Assembly (NCBI GenBank): GCA_028284485.1
Contig: JANQRQ010000306.1
Location: forward strand, 1-64,000
From: Planctomycetaceae bacterium
GTDB taxonomy: Bacteria > Planctomycetota > Planctomycetia > Planctomycetales > Planctomycetaceae
DNA length: 64,000 bases
Direction: 5' to 3'
Under the pieces are notes generated by a model that saw only the letters and a program-made list of their open reading frames with translations, made no database searches and was not told where the DNA came from. Each line of letters begins with the position of its first letter. The stretch's first letter is position 1. The position numbers and the translations under genes were made by a program. Of the stretch, positions 34,498 through 44,508 are shown piece by piece.

Positions 34498-34767
34498 ATG
34501 GAAACCGCTGAAGCGTGGCGATCAATTTTTGAGAACTGGCCGGAAAGCATTCCGCGGCAAGGATTACTGGTCACCAGTTTTCAAGAGACCATTCCCTTTG
34601 CGAGCTTCCTGATTTCCGGCGGGATCCTGCTACTGGAACGCGATAAGCCCGACAGCGCGGGAGCGCGTAAGGTCATGGTTTCGTACGAAGCCATTAGCGC
34701 AGTCAAGCTGACCACGCCGATGGAATTGGCGCGATTTCAGGTCATGGGATTTCAGGCACCGCTATGA
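34498..34767 (+). CDS. Small protein of unknown function
   Basis: An 89-residue protein that I do not recognise. It starts METAEAWRSIFENWPESIPRQG, has a hydrophobic beta stretch near 29-42 and a second near 64-72, and no signal peptide. The ribosome site AAGGAACGGAAGCC precedes the ATG at 34498, which supports it as a real gene. Short proteins with this WP...G-L-V pattern occur in several planctomycetes as far as I recall. It is followed by an R1 repeat. Confidence 0.68.
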   Translation: METAEAWRSIFENWPESIPRQGLLVTSFQETIPFASFLISGGILLLERDKPDSAGARKVMVSYEAISAVKLTTPMELARFQVMGFQAPL

Positions 34768-34784
34768 TCATTACAGTCGCCGAC

Positions 34785-34880
34785 CACAGCGTGTTACGCT
34801 GACTTGTGGCCGCGACAACCGTGTACTGTTCTGTGGTTGCCGGCTCCCACGAGCGGGAAACGACCATGAGAAAAAGTAGA
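34785..34880 (-). repeat. Dispersed palindromic repeat R1, copy B
   Basis: On the minus strand this copy reads from CTACTTTTTCTCATG through CTCGTGG to a right arm with GCGGCCACAAGTCAGCG and the small hairpin CAGCGTAACACGCTG. It is inverted relative to copies A and C and lies just 17 bases after the small gene at 34498. Confidence 0.72.
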
Positions 34881-34935
34881 TCGCGATAACTCCACCGGTA
34901 AGTGGCGATCGCAGCAGTCCGAAACGGCGGCGGCG

Positions 34936-35835
34936 TTATGTGACCGCGATCCACCGGCCAATCAAAAACGCGGGAAACAGCAGCGCAATCGTCATAAGGG
35001 CGTACGTCACATCGCCTGTCGCAAACAGAATTAGCGTCGCGTCGAGTGTGACTAACGACATCAACAACGTTTTGACTGTCGCCTGCACACGTTGTGGGAC
35101 AGGGTCGGACACGGTGTAGATCAGTCGACGATCTATGGTAAATGCAATCACGCCCAACAGCAGCAGAGTGAGGTGCATCCGCGATGCGCCGGGCTCCCAG
35201 TTAAGGATAAAAGCAAACAAGATCGCCAATCCAAGATTGATAATTCCGATGGCCCCCAACAGTTGGCCACGACTGCTGACTTTGGCTTCGTTACGCGCAA
35301 ACCAGGTCACACCCACAATGTAAGTCCCCAGCCCGGTCGCAACTTGGTTGTGGGGCAACATCCAAAGTTGACTCAGTTCCAAGCCGGCACTCGCCCCCAG
35401 TAACACGTTCAAGAAGCGGCAGGCCCCCATGGCGACCGGCCCTAACGGTGTCTGCTTCAATCCACCGTCGTAACCCAATACGACAAGAATCAACAGCCCT
35501 GCCACAAACAGGGAAGTCACCCCGCCGAAAACCGCCGATGACATACCAACCACAAAGAGGACGATCCCCAGGATGACGGCTGATCGGAGCGAAACGGCTC
35601 CCGAGGGAATGGGACGATTCGGGCGTTCTTCGGCATCGACTTTGCGATCGAAGACGTCATTAAAAACCATGCCGGCCAAATAAATCGCCGAAGACGCCAA
35701 CAGCAGTGGTAAGAACTTCGCAAGCGGTGCAAGTTCTCCGACGACCAGCAAATAGCCGAGAAAGATGTCCGCCATGGCCGTAAAGACGGCCGGAAACCGT
35801 AGCAAACGCAGGTAGGGAAGCAGGATAGTTTTCAT
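34936..35835 (-). CDS. UbiA-family prenyltransferase (EboC-like)
   Basis: A 299-residue integral membrane protein with about eight hydrophobic helices. The UbiA-type first Asp-rich motif is present: N59-D60-xx-D63-xxx-D67 (NDVFDRKVDAEERPNRPIP), which binds the isoprenyl diphosphate via Mg2+. A second, weaker motif lies near DRRLIYTVSD. The acceptor molecule is unknown. It lies 41 bases after the inositol-phosphate synthase gene on the same strand. Its length and N-terminus (LLRFPAVFTAMADIFLGYL) recall EboC of the Ebo clusters, so a role in export of a prenylated metabolite is possible. Confidence 0.85.
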   Translation of the reverse strand: MKTILLPYLRLLRFPAVFTAMADIFLGYLLVVGELAPLAKFLPLLLASSAIYLAGMVFNDVFDRKVDAEERPNRPIPSGAVSLRSAVILGIVLFVVGMSSAVFGGVTSLFVAGLLILVVLGYDGGLKQTPLGPVAMGACRFLNVLLGASAGLELSQLWMLPHNQVATGLGTYIVGVTWFARNEAKVSSRGQLLGAIGIINLGLAILFAFILNWEPGASRMHLTLLLLGVIAFTIDRRLIYTVSDPVPQRVQATVKTLLMSLVTLDATLILFATGDVTYALMTIALLFPAFLIGRWIAVT

Positions 35836-35876
35836 CAGTCGCGGCCATCCAACAGCATCAGGAAAGGTCCTACCAA

Positions 35877-37097
35877 TCAGGAGGCCGACGTCTTTTCGAC
35901 CTCGTCAGCCCATTCCAGAAGTTGCCGGTATTGGCCGGCAAACTCGGCAACATCTGTGCCCATCGGGCTTTTGAAAAAAGAGCTCAGGTGAGACATAATG
36001 CCGCTTTTGCCCCGCCGCCATTCCCGCTCGGTCAGTCGCACCAAATCCAAAACGAGCGGTGCCGCCAATAACGAGTCGCAACCCTGCCAAGTGAACTGCA
36101 TCGTCATTTTGGTGTTTAAGAAGCCCTGAAAATGGATGTGATCCCACGCTGTCTTCCAGTCGGCCATCGATTCGATGAATTCGATCGAAACTAAAGTCTG
36201 AGGGGTATAGCCCAGAATCTCAGTCAGCAAATGATCTTTAGAGCGAACTTTATTCGCCTTGTTGATGGGATCATCCAACACTTTGCCGTCCATGTTTCCG
36301 AAGATGTTATGCCCCACCCAACTCATCACGTTGAGATGGCGGTCGGCAAACATCGGCGCCAGCACGCTCTTTAGTAATGTTTCGCCAGTCTTGCCGTCGC
36401 GGCCCACATGCAACACGCCCTGCTCTAACGCAAGTTCGCAAAGCGCCGGCATATCGGAACCGACCGATGGAGTGAAGTTCACATACGAGCATTCCGAAAT
36501 CATCGCTGCAACCGCGTAAATGGAACTGGCGGGAATTTGCGACTTCTTCGATTTTCTCAACGACTCCGACAGCTTGGCCCAATCCCAATCCTTGGCATCG
36601 CTTTCCAAAGGCGGTTCCGTGGAGGCAGCGTTGACAACGATGACGTGCCGCAATCCATGTGTTTCTCGAAACTCGTTAAGATCGGCGCAAATGCGATCGA
36701 TGGTCGACTTGGGACTTTCGCTTTTCGTCTTCTTCGTCGAGGTACTGGCAAACGACTCGATTGTCTTGCCGACATTCAGCAACGAACCATCACGCACATT
36801 CTGATCGAATTCGCGTAGCCGATTCTCGACACCTTGCAGCAGTTCCGTGCTGAAGACTCCCGATAACCTGGCCAAAGATTGTGCCTCGGCGACGTAATCG
36901 GTTTGTCGAATTTCGTGGCCGCCAATGACAAACTGCGGCCAATCAGCCAAATTCAGCTTCGCAAAACGGGGCAACGCACTGACCAAACCGGTCTCGTCCA
37001 CAAGCCCTTCTTGCAGTGCCGCTAGACCGACAGCCACCGTGGTTGAAACACCTCCCCACGCGCCCACCAGCCAAATTCCCAATCGATCGTCCGTCAT
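35877..37097 (-). CDS. myo-Inositol-1-phosphate synthase-like protein
   Basis: A 406-residue cytoplasmic NAD-dependent synthase that should convert glucose 6-phosphate to myo-inositol 1-phosphate. An NAD-binding beta-alpha-beta start (WLVGAWGGVSTT) and the C-terminal catalytic region (TKMTMQFTWQGCDSLLAAPL, then LDLVRLTE) match the MIPS family, and HNIFGNMDGKVL lies in the middle. It may feed inositol lipids or a sugar used by the prenyltransferase next to it. Possibly co-transcribed with it. The first gene of this pair; a 65-base gap separates it from the phosphohexomutase gene. Confidence 0.88.
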   Translation of the reverse strand: MTDDRLGIWLVGAWGGVSTTVAVGLAALQEGLVDETGLVSALPRFAKLNLADWPQFVIGGHEIRQTDYVAEAQSLARLSGVFSTELLQGVENRLREFDQNVRDGSLLNVGKTIESFASTSTKKTKSESPKSTIDRICADLNEFRETHGLRHVIVVNAASTEPPLESDAKDWDWAKLSESLRKSKKSQIPASSIYAVAAMISECSYVNFTPSVGSDMPALCELALEQGVLHVGRDGKTGETLLKSVLAPMFADRHLNVMSWVGHNIFGNMDGKVLDDPINKANKVRSKDHLLTEILGYTPQTLVSIEFIESMADWKTAWDHIHFQGFLNTKMTMQFTWQGCDSLLAAPLVLDLVRLTEREWRRGKSGIMSHLSSFFKSPMGTDVAEFAGQYRQLLEWADEVEKTSAS

Positions 37098-37162
37098 TAG
37101 GCCCGCCTATCGGAAAGTACTCGAAAAGCCTTCGTTCATTTCTTGCCGGAATCTATGTTCCA

Positions 37163-38989
37163 TCAACTTTCGGCCAACACATTTCGCACCCATTGCGACA
37201 ACTCCTGCTTGAGTGCATTCATTCGGCCTGCGGTTTCTTGTTTAATATCCGAGAGTTGATCCGCACCGGGAACCTGCGACTGGGCGAAAAAGTAGAACTT
37301 AATCTTGGGTTCGGTTCCAGAGGGACGAACGGCAATGGAGACCCGGCTGACACCGTCGTCGACCGAATCGAAAAACAGCAGATTTCCGTCGGGGGCCGGC
37401 AGTTCACTTTCCCGATCGTTGTCGGGGAGATTCCGGATTTCATGTTTGCCGTAATCCCGCACGCGATCCAATTCGATGCCGGCCAGCTGCTTCGGTGGGT
37501 CGGCCCGAAATGTCGTCATGAGCGCGTCGATTTGTTCCTTCCCGCGCGAACCTTCGCATTTTTCAGACAGTTGGTCCTCCAAATAATAGCCGAACTGTAC
37601 GTACAGTTCGTCGAGACGATCGACCAACGTCTTCCCTTCGGCTGCCAATTCACTCGCCAATTCTGAAATATACAACGCTGCGATGGCCGCGTCTTTGTCC
37701 CGGCAGTACTTCCCGGCCAGATAACCCAACGATTCTTCAGCACCAAAAACAAATCGGTCCGGCCCTTCGCGATCCATCGTTTGCGCGATGTACTTGAACC
37801 CGACGAGTAGATCATCAATCACCTGAACGCCGTGACTGCGGGCGATGGCCGCAATTAAAGGGGTCGTGACGAGTGTCTCCACGACATAATGCTCGCCCGA
37901 TAAGTCACCGGCCGCCGCCCGTTTCCTCAAGATATAGTCCACCACCAAAACACCGATTCGATTCCCGGTGAGATGAACGAATTCCCCTGCAGAATTCTTG
38001 ACCGAAACACCCAATCGGTCCGCATCGGGATCGGAGGCAAGAATCAACGCCGCGCCCGTTTGGGAGGCATGCTCCACTGCCGGTTGAAAGACTTCTGGGC
38101 GTTCGGGATTCGGCAGTTGATCGGGCACGTTGGGAAAATTCCCATCAGCCGACCGCTGCGGTTCGAAGACTTCGACTCCCGAAAAACCCGCCTCACGCAA
38201 AACGCGGTAAACCGACGTTTCGCCGACACCATGCAACGGCGTAAAAATCGCAGAAAGATCACGAGCCTCCGACAGACTGAGAGACTTCACCGCATCGACA
38301 TAAGCCCGATCGACATCCTCGCCGATCACCGTAATCTTGCCGTCACTGACGGCCGTATCGAAGTCGAGCGTTGGAATCTCACCGGACGCATTCACACAAT
38401 CGATGATTCCCTTGTCCTCGGGGTGTAGCACCTGCGCGCCAGAGGACCAATAAGCCTTGAAGCCGTTGTCGCTGGGAGGATTATGCGACGCGGAAATCAT
38501 CACACCAACGTGGCAACCAAGATGACGCACGGCAAACGAAAGTTCCGGCGTCGAACGGTTCGATTCGAAGTAGTAGACGTGCAGTCCGTGGGCAGCGAGT
38601 GTCGTAGCAGTCAAGCGGGCGAACTCCGGCGAACGATTTCGCGAATCGCACGCCACAACCCCCTTGCCCTCAACCGACGGATTCTGCTGTTTGAAATAGG
38701 TCGCGAGTCCATTTGCCGATTCGGCAATGGTCCGCTCGTTAACAGTGGCCGAACCCAACTCGGCCATCAGTCCCCGGCGACCACCCGTTCCGAAGGGGAT
38801 TTCTTCCCAGAACATCGTGTCCAGGTCCTGGAATTGTCCTCCGTTAATCAGCTCCGTAAGACGGGGAACATATTTCGCGTACTGAGGCTCACCGAGCCAT
38901 TTGGCAATGTTTTTGGCAGCAGTCACTGACAACTTCTTTTCGTCTGCCGCGGTATTAACCGTCTGAACAAGATCCGCGATATCGCTCAT
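37163..38989 (-). CDS. Phosphoglucomutase/phosphomannomutase family
   Basis: A 608-residue alpha-D-phosphohexomutase. The motifs are complete: the phosphoserine loop I-S-A-S-H-N-P with catalytic Ser168 near 165-170, the metal-binding loop ASDPDADRLGV near 300, the sugar-binding FGAEESLGY near 405 and the phosphate-binding RPSGTEPKIK near 575. It should interconvert hexose 1- and 6-phosphates. At more than 600 residues it is longer than the usual 450-550, mainly by an N-terminal helical leader. ATG at 38989 was preferred to a GTG at 39001. Its product could feed nucleotide sugars, and the substrate could be shared with the inositol-phosphate synthase downstream. Confidence 0.93.
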   Translation of the reverse strand: MSDIADLVQTVNTAADEKKLSVTAAKNIAKWLGEPQYAKYVPRLTELINGGQFQDLDTMFWEEIPFGTGGRRGLMAELGSATVNERTIAESANGLATYFKQQNPSVEGKGVVACDSRNRSPEFARLTATTLAAHGLHVYYFESNRSTPELSFAVRHLGCHVGVMISASHNPPSDNGFKAYWSSGAQVLHPEDKGIIDCVNASGEIPTLDFDTAVSDGKITVIGEDVDRAYVDAVKSLSLSEARDLSAIFTPLHGVGETSVYRVLREAGFSGVEVFEPQRSADGNFPNVPDQLPNPERPEVFQPAVEHASQTGAALILASDPDADRLGVSVKNSAGEFVHLTGNRIGVLVVDYILRKRAAAGDLSGEHYVVETLVTTPLIAAIARSHGVQVIDDLLVGFKYIAQTMDREGPDRFVFGAEESLGYLAGKYCRDKDAAIAALYISELASELAAEGKTLVDRLDELYVQFGYYLEDQLSEKCEGSRGKEQIDALMTTFRADPPKQLAGIELDRVRDYGKHEIRNLPDNDRESELPAPDGNLLFFDSVDDGVSRVSIAVRPSGTEPKIKFYFFAQSQVPGADQLSDIKQETAGRMNALKQELSQWVRNVLAES

Positions 38990-39365
38990 GGTGAATTCCA
39001 CATCTTAGTTGTGATTGACGCATTCGAATCCGATAACCATACGGAGTGGTTACTTTCGATCGTCGGATCAGTCGATGCCTTGCTGGATCCGGCTTTCCGT
39101 CCGCAGAACGGTCATCGTTTGCACGAATCGTTCATGGAAATTCAACCGAGTCGGCGCGTTGGCGGACCAACATCGAGAAGCCGGAATTCGTCCCGCCGAA
39201 ATCCTGCAAGATTTGGCAATCTACCAAATCGAGGCCGGTGCATCGAGGCGGTGCCGGTTTTTGACCCGATCGAACGAAAATTGGAACCGCACCAGTTCCG
39301 GCGGCGCTCGTTTGAGGCGAGATATTGAGGCCTTCCATGAGGTCCCAGAGGCCTGGCGAGCACAC
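38990..39365. other. Intergenic region, no gene seen
   Basis: No supported gene lies in these 376 bases between two genes on the same strand. Some open frames on the plus strand have no ribosome site or features. Confidence 0.45.
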
Positions 39366-40154
39366 TTAGATGCCGTTGGACTCGATCGCGTCCAATGCAT
39401 CCTCGGCAGCTGCTCGCACGTCGGCATCGGGATCCGATGCGATGACGTCCACCAACGCCGGAACGGCATCTCCCGCGTCCGGTCCGATAGCGCCCAGCAA
39501 CTCGGCAGCCCATCCCCGGATGTTAATGTTCTCGTCTTCAAGCATACTTACCAGCCCGGGAACTGCCGCAGCACCTGCCTGAATGATCGTATCCGAGGCA
39601 ACCGACTGCACGTATGCCCGCTCATCCCATGCGGCATTGACGGCTTGCTCCGCCTCGTCCTGCAGCTGCACGATTTCCAATTCCGATTCCGTCAATTGAT
39701 TTCGCAGTTGCGTTACCTCGTCCTGCTGTTGCTCGTTAAACAGCTGGTCGATGATTTCGGCATCGGGGTCGCTGGCGTCACCTGAAGGCCCTTCGCTTCC
39801 AACGGGAACAACGCCTTGCTGCAGCGACTCCAACTGATCGCGAAGGCTGACATTCTCGGAAACCGCATTCTGAAGATCGGCCCGCAAGGAGCTAATGTCA
39901 TCGTTCTTTTGGCTGACAAGGTTTTCCAACGCATCGATTCGATTGTTCTGCGCGGTCAACTCCCCGTTGGCGGGATTGGCCGCCGTCGACCGACCCGAAC
40001 TGTCGGGACGCCAGTCGTCGGAAGAAGATGTTGGTGAGACCCATTCGGCTCCCAAATCGGGCTCGTTCATTTGTGACAGGCGAAAGATGACCGCTACGGC
40101 CGCCAGACCCAACAGCGTGTAGGTGATTACGGAAAAATTGCGAAGAATGTCCAT
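39366..40154 (-). CDS. Membrane-anchored coiled-coil protein with HEAT repeats
   Basis: A 262-residue protein with one N-terminal transmembrane helix (about 9-27), a Ser/Asp-rich linker, a coiled coil at about 70-120 (NRIDALENLVSQKN, LRADLQNAVSENVSLRDQLE) and an acidic linker. Two or three short HEAT/PBS-lyase-like repeats at about 185-260 follow (AVPGLVSMLEDENINIRGWA, then AVPALVDVIASDPDADVRAA). No catalytic residue is visible; the repeats suggest a scaffold held at the membrane facing outward. Named function unknown. Confidence 0.78.
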   Translation of the reverse strand: MDILRNFSVITYTLLGLAAVAVIFRLSQMNEPDLGAEWVSPTSSSDDWRPDSSGRSTAANPANGELTAQNNRIDALENLVSQKNDDISSLRADLQNAVSENVSLRDQLESLQQGVVPVGSEGPSGDASDPDAEIIDQLFNEQQQDEVTQLRNQLTESELEIVQLQDEAEQAVNAAWDERAYVQSVASDTIIQAGAAAVPGLVSMLEDENINIRGWAAELLGAIGPDAGDAVPALVDVIASDPDADVRAAAEDALDAIESNGI

Positions 40155-40533
40155 AACTGGACTCCTGCAGACATGGGGGGGTGAAATTGACGAATCGAAA
40201 AACGAACCGGCAAATCGAACAACCGCCGGTCTATGAATTCACACGCGTAGAATCACGCGAAATGCTACCCGAGATGGATCATCTCTCATTGTAAAGCAAC
40301 AAAGCGGCACTGCAAGATCCTACTGAAAAAACAGCAGTTTTGGGCCTATTTGCTGCCGATATGCCATGAGATGAAGTGGCCGTAAAGACCCATCCGGAAG
40401 CCGCCGCCGCCGCAAACGGGTCCACCTCGTCGCCGATACGACTGTCAGTTTCTACCGGCGTTGCCCAGGTTTTCGAGAAGAAGGCTTCTTCGTCACCCGG
40501 GCGTTAGGGAACCACCCGACGATGCGAGTAACA
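40155..40533. other. Intergenic region, no gene seen
   Basis: No supported gene in these 379 bases. A CCGCCGCCGC run lies near 40405 and the stretch around 40310-40350 is relatively AT-rich. The promoter of the HEAT-repeat gene should be here but is not recognisable. Confidence 0.45.
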
Positions 40534-41922
40534 CTAAGACCCGAATTGCAACTCGAGCGCAAGTCGTTTGACGTCGGTCAACGCCACTTGGTCGCAGGCA
40601 ATCGACTTGGAGGAACAGACAAAAACCGGGTCCTCGCTGGTTTCGCGACCGGTGCCGGCCAATCGACCGTGGCTTCCTTTGACAACCGACGCATCGAGTC
40701 CGATCACGTCCATGTAGTAGCGGAAACCGAGAAGCTTTTGCGCCAACCGTCTGGCGACGCGCAGCTTCGGAAACTTCAATTGGGGATCGACCAATAGCTC
40801 AACGGGGTCGTATCCCGGCTTACGGTGGATATCAACGGTCCGCGCGTAGTCCGGCGCCATCCGGTCATCCAACCAAAAGTAGTAGGTAAACCATGCTCCT
40901 TCTGAAGCGATCGCAACCAGTTCACCGGACCGTTCGTGGTCCAGACCGAACTCGGCCTGTTCTGCACGATTCAATACCCGATCGACTCCGTCGCATTTTT
41001 TTAGGACATCAGCCACCTTGGCAATGTCAGCCTGCTCGCGGACGTACACGTGAGCGATTTGGTGATCGGCAACGGCAAACGCCCCTGAAGCGCCGCAATC
41101 GAGTGTCTCCCAGCCGAGCGGTTCGCGGCGCACCTGCAGGTATCCGTTCTCGCGGAGAATGCGATTAATGTGCACGGGCCGATCGACGTTTGTAATCGCG
41201 TACTCCGACAGAATGACGACCTCGGCACCATGCCGCCGGGCCGCATCGACAATGCGCCCCGTCTCGGCATCGACGGCGCGAATGTCACTCCGAATTTGGG
41301 GATCGTCCGGGCCCAATCGCTGCAGGTTGTAATCGAGATGCGGCAAATAGACGAGCGTTAACGAAGGCCGATACTCATCGATCACCGCTATCGAAGCGTC
41401 GGCGATCCATCGCGAACTGGCGATATCGGCCCCGGGGCCCCAAAACTTCAACAGCGGAAACGTGCCTAGCTTTTCCTGAAGCCGTTCCCGTAATTCGGGC
41501 GGGGAGCTGTAAGAATCGAAAATCTTGCGGCCGTCCGCCGGATAGCTGGGGCGGGGTGTGACCGACCAGTCAACGGCGGCATACATGTTGTACCACCAGA
41601 ACATTTTGGCAGTCGTGTAATTCGGATCGCGTTTTCGCGCCGCATCGTAAATTCGTTCGCCGTGGACCAGCTGGTTCGACTGTCGCCAAAACAAAACTTC
41701 CGACAAATCGCGAAAATACCAACCGTTGGCAACAATTCCGTGCTCGCGTGGCAACTTCCCAGTCAGAATCGACGATTGGGCGCTGCAGGTGACCGCCGGC
41801 AGAATTGTCGACATCGGCCTCGAGAATCCATCTTCGGCGACTCGGCGAATATTCGGCGTATCGTCGCCGATCATCTCCTGAGTCAAACCGACCACGTTTA
41901 TGACAACCAGCGGCTTAGTCAT
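40534..41922 (-). CDS. Alkaline-phosphatase superfamily phosphodiesterase (EboF-like)
   Basis: A 462-residue protein of the alkaline phosphatase/nucleotide pyrophosphatase superfamily without an export signal. The N-terminal VVINVVGLTQEMIGDD supplies the first metal ligand, ILPAVTCSAQSSILTG (about 35-55) carries the catalytic Thr/Ser, and HLDYNLQRLGPD, VVILSEYAITNV and ADHQIAHVYV give the other metal-binding positions. Substrate unknown. The ATG at 41922 follows GAGA, and the gene starts 47 bases after ilvD on the same strand. It resembles the EboF protein of Ebo clusters, and an EboC-like gene lies 5 kb away. Confidence 0.8.
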   Translation of the reverse strand: MTKPLVVINVVGLTQEMIGDDTPNIRRVAEDGFSRPMSTILPAVTCSAQSSILTGKLPREHGIVANGWYFRDLSEVLFWRQSNQLVHGERIYDAARKRDPNYTTAKMFWWYNMYAAVDWSVTPRPSYPADGRKIFDSYSSPPELRERLQEKLGTFPLLKFWGPGADIASSRWIADASIAVIDEYRPSLTLVYLPHLDYNLQRLGPDDPQIRSDIRAVDAETGRIVDAARRHGAEVVILSEYAITNVDRPVHINRILRENGYLQVRREPLGWETLDCGASGAFAVADHQIAHVYVREQADIAKVADVLKKCDGVDRVLNRAEQAEFGLDHERSGELVAIASEGAWFTYYFWLDDRMAPDYARTVDIHRKPGYDPVELLVDPQLKFPKLRVARRLAQKLLGFRYYMDVIGLDASVVKGSHGRLAGTGRETSEDPVFVCSSKSIACDQVALTDVKRLALELQFGS

Positions 41923-41969
41923 TTCTCGATACGCAATCTGTTGCCCGACGCTGCTAGATTGACGAACCG

Positions 41970-43670
41970 TTATTCGTCCGTCACGCAACCTTCAGAAGCA
42001 GACTTCACGTTCTTGATGTACTTGTAAAGCGTGCCACGCGTAAACTTGTACGACGGTGCCTTCCAAGCCTCGCGACGCTTCTGCAGCTCGTCGTCGGAAA
42101 GGTCGACCGAAATCGAATTCGCATCGGCATCAATGGTGACCGTGTCGCCATTCTCGACTAATGCGATCGGCCCACCCACCTGCGCTTCAGGGGTAATGTG
42201 CCCGACGATAAATCCATGCGACCCGCCGGAGAATCGCCCGTCGGTCATCAACGCAACGTCGCTTCCCAAACCAGCCCCCATAATGGCGGAGGTCGGCGTC
42301 AACATTTCCGGCATACCGGGCCCCCCCTGCGGGCCTTCGTACCGAATGATGACAACGTCGCCTTTGTTTATTTCGTTCCGTTCGAGCGCCGCCAGCATAT
42401 CTTCTTCTGCATCGTAAACTCTTGCCGGACCAGAAAACTGCAGGCCCTCTTTTCCGGTAATCTTGGCGACTGCCCCCTGCGGAGCCAGATTGCCTTTGAG
42501 AATCTGCAGATGGCCGGTCGGTTTGATCGGTGACGAAACGGGCTGAATGATCTGTTGCCCTTCTGCCAAACCGGGCAAGTCTGCCACATTCTCGGCCAAC
42601 GTCTTTCCGGTGACGGTCAAACAATCGCCGTTCAAAAACCCTTCTTTAAGCAAATACTGCAACACCGCCGGTATGCCGCCCACCTGGTGCAGGTCGGCCA
42701 TGACGTATTTGCCACTTGGCTTGAGATCCGCCAAATACGGCACACGATCGCTGACCTTTTGAAAATCGTCGATCGTCAACTCTACGCCGACCGATCGCGC
42801 CATCGCAATCAAATGCAAAACAGCGTTCGTCGAGCCGCCGAGCGCCATGACTGTGACCACAGCGTTTTCGAACGCCTCGCGTGTCATAATGTCTCGCGGT
42901 TTGATGTCGCGCTCCAACAGATTGTAAATCGCCTTGCCTGCTTGCAGGCACTCTTCGATCTTCTGCGGATCTTCTGCTGGAATCGACGAACTGTACGGCA
43001 GCGACATTCCCATCGCTTCAATGGCCGACGCCATGGTGTTGGCGGTGTACATTCCGCCGCACGCACCGGCCCCGGGGCAACTGTTCTTAACAATGTTCTT
43101 GCGTTCTTCGTCGGTGATCTTTTCGGCCAGGTATTCCCCATACGATTGAAACGCCGAAACGATATCGAGCTTGTCGCTGTTCCCATAGCAACCAGGTTTG
43201 ATCGTACCGCCGTATACCATGATCGACGGACGGTTCACACGACCCATCGCGATGAGGCACCCCGGCATGTTTTTGTCACAACCCGGCAGCGAGATGTTGG
43301 CATCGTACCACTGCCCGCCCATCACCGTTTCGATCGAATCGGCGATTAGGTCGCGCGATTGCAGCGAGTACGACATCCCTTCGGTCCCCATCGAAATGCC
43401 ATCACTGACTCCGATCGTATTGAACCGCATGCCAACCATTCCGGCCGCATCGACCCCCTCCTTGACCTTTTCAGCCAGGAGATTCAGGTGCATGTTGCAG
43501 GTATTCCCTTCGTACCACACGCTGGCAATTCCGACTTGGGCTTTGTCCATGTCCTCTTCGGTCATACCGGTGCCGTACAGCATGGCTTGCGAGGCCCCTT
43601 GGGAACGGGGCTGAGTCACGCGGGAACTGAATTTGTTAAGTTGATTGCTCACAATTGTTTTCCCATTCAT
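41970..43670 (-). CDS. ilvD: Dihydroxy-acid dehydratase
   Basis: A 566-residue enzyme of branched-chain amino acid synthesis, dehydrating 2,3-dihydroxy-3-methylvalerate and -isovalerate to the 2-keto acids. Sequence hallmarks are [18 protein letters not shown], with Fe-S cluster cysteines near 130-137, [16 protein letters not shown] near 195 with a further cluster cysteine, and the C-terminal [10 protein letters not shown] and VGHITPEA. Length and motifs are normal for the family. The ATG at 43670 begins MNGKTIVSN. It lies upstream of the phosphodiesterase gene with only 47 bases between, so the two may be co-transcribed, although no functional link is evident. Confidence 0.97.
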   Translation of the reverse strand: MNGKTIVSNQLNKFSSRVTQPRSQGASQAMLYGTGMTEEDMDKAQVGIASVWYEGNTCNMHLNLLAEKVKEGVDAAGMVGMRFNTIGVSDGISMGTEGMSYSLQSRDLIADSIETVMGGQWYDANISLPGCDKNMPGCLIAMGRVNRPSIMVYGGTIKPGCYGNSDKLDIVSAFQSYGEYLAEKITDEERKNIVKNSCPGAGACGGMYTANTMASAIEAMGMSLPYSSSIPAEDPQKIEECLQAGKAIYNLLERDIKPRDIMTREAFENAVVTVMALGGSTNAVLHLIAMARSVGVELTIDDFQKVSDRVPYLADLKPSGKYVMADLHQVGGIPAVLQYLLKEGFLNGDCLTVTGKTLAENVADLPGLAEGQQIIQPVSSPIKPTGHLQILKGNLAPQGAVAKITGKEGLQFSGPARVYDAEEDMLAALERNEINKGDVVIIRYEGPQGGPGMPEMLTPTSAIMGAGLGSDVALMTDGRFSGGSHGFIVGHITPEAQVGGPIALVENGDTVTIDADANSISVDLSDDELQKRREAWKAPSYKFTRGTLYKYIKNVKSASEGCVTDE

Positions 43671-43876
43671 TTTGTTGGCGAATCTTCTGAATGTCCGTCA
43701 TTGGACTCAGACAGGAATTCGCGACGCGAGTTCGCATGGAACCAGGAATGATGCTGTGTCGCTAACGACGATTCTCTGAACCTTAAACGGAACGGTGTTA
43801 ACCGAATTCTCGGCCGGGGCATCTCCCAACAGGCATGGTTTCTCGCCCGTCCTCTTCGTTTTTCGCTCCCGCGGGC

Positions 43877-44164
43877 TCATTCCACAATGTCGGAGATATG
43901 GGGCACGCGTTCAACTTTGGGTAGAACCTGAGGCACATAGATTTCGGTGACCGCTTTCCGCTCTTTGTGGTCTTTCCAAGCCTGCTCCGATTCCCACCGC
44001 TCACAAAGCAAAAACGTCTTCGGGGCGGACTGGGAATGATAAACCTCAAATCGCACGCATCCCGGCTCTTCCCGGGAAAGACCTGCAGCCTGCGATAGCA
44101 AACCGCGGATCTCGTCGATGTCATGTTCATCGCGAACGGTGAGTATCACGTTAATGCAAAACAT
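43877..44164 (-). CDS. Antibiotic biosynthesis monooxygenase (ABM) domain protein
   Basis: A 95-residue ferredoxin-like protein of the ABM family. The sequence FCINVILTVRDEHDIDEIRGLL, then GCVRFEVYHSQSAPKTFLLCERW and AWKDHKERKAVTEIY is the usual beta-alpha-beta-beta pattern. Members include cofactor-free monooxygenases and stress proteins that act as dimers; which this one is cannot be told. The ATG at 44164 follows CCGAGGAAAT, a good ribosome site. It lies 206 bases before ilvD, which probably has its own promoter. Confidence 0.85.
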   Translation of the reverse strand: MFCINVILTVRDEHDIDEIRGLLSQAAGLSREEPGCVRFEVYHSQSAPKTFLLCERWESEQAWKDHKERKAVTEIYVPQVLPKVERVPHISDIVE

Positions 44165-44508
44165 TTGATTTCCTCGGTGGTAGTGTCCAGAGACGTTCCG
44201 CGACAGACGGCGTCGAGACATTGCCTGTCGCCGCAAATCGCTTCCTTTTTAAGCGAAATCCCGAGCATTGACCCACATATTCTCACTCTGTTTCGCCGCA
44301 TCTGTCGTCATCCAGAATACCGTTCCAATGCCGATCCGAACAGGAACTGGTCGCCAGCATCCACGTTTACGATTCGTTTTTGTGGCAATTTGGGTGCGAT
44401 TCGTGACGCGACTCGGTATCGTTGTGACAACAGGCCGCGACATTCTAGAATCTGGTCATCAATTCGACTTCGTCAATGTGATAGCGCGAAACCGCATTAC
44501 TTGGCAGA
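44165..44508. other. Divergent intergenic region
   Basis: These 344 bases separate the ABM gene and the sigma-54 activator gene. Short inverted repeats are visible (for example CGCTT/AAGCG near 44240 and GTTGT/ACAAC near 44425), but none is long or clearly regulatory. No gene is seen. Confidence 0.5.
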
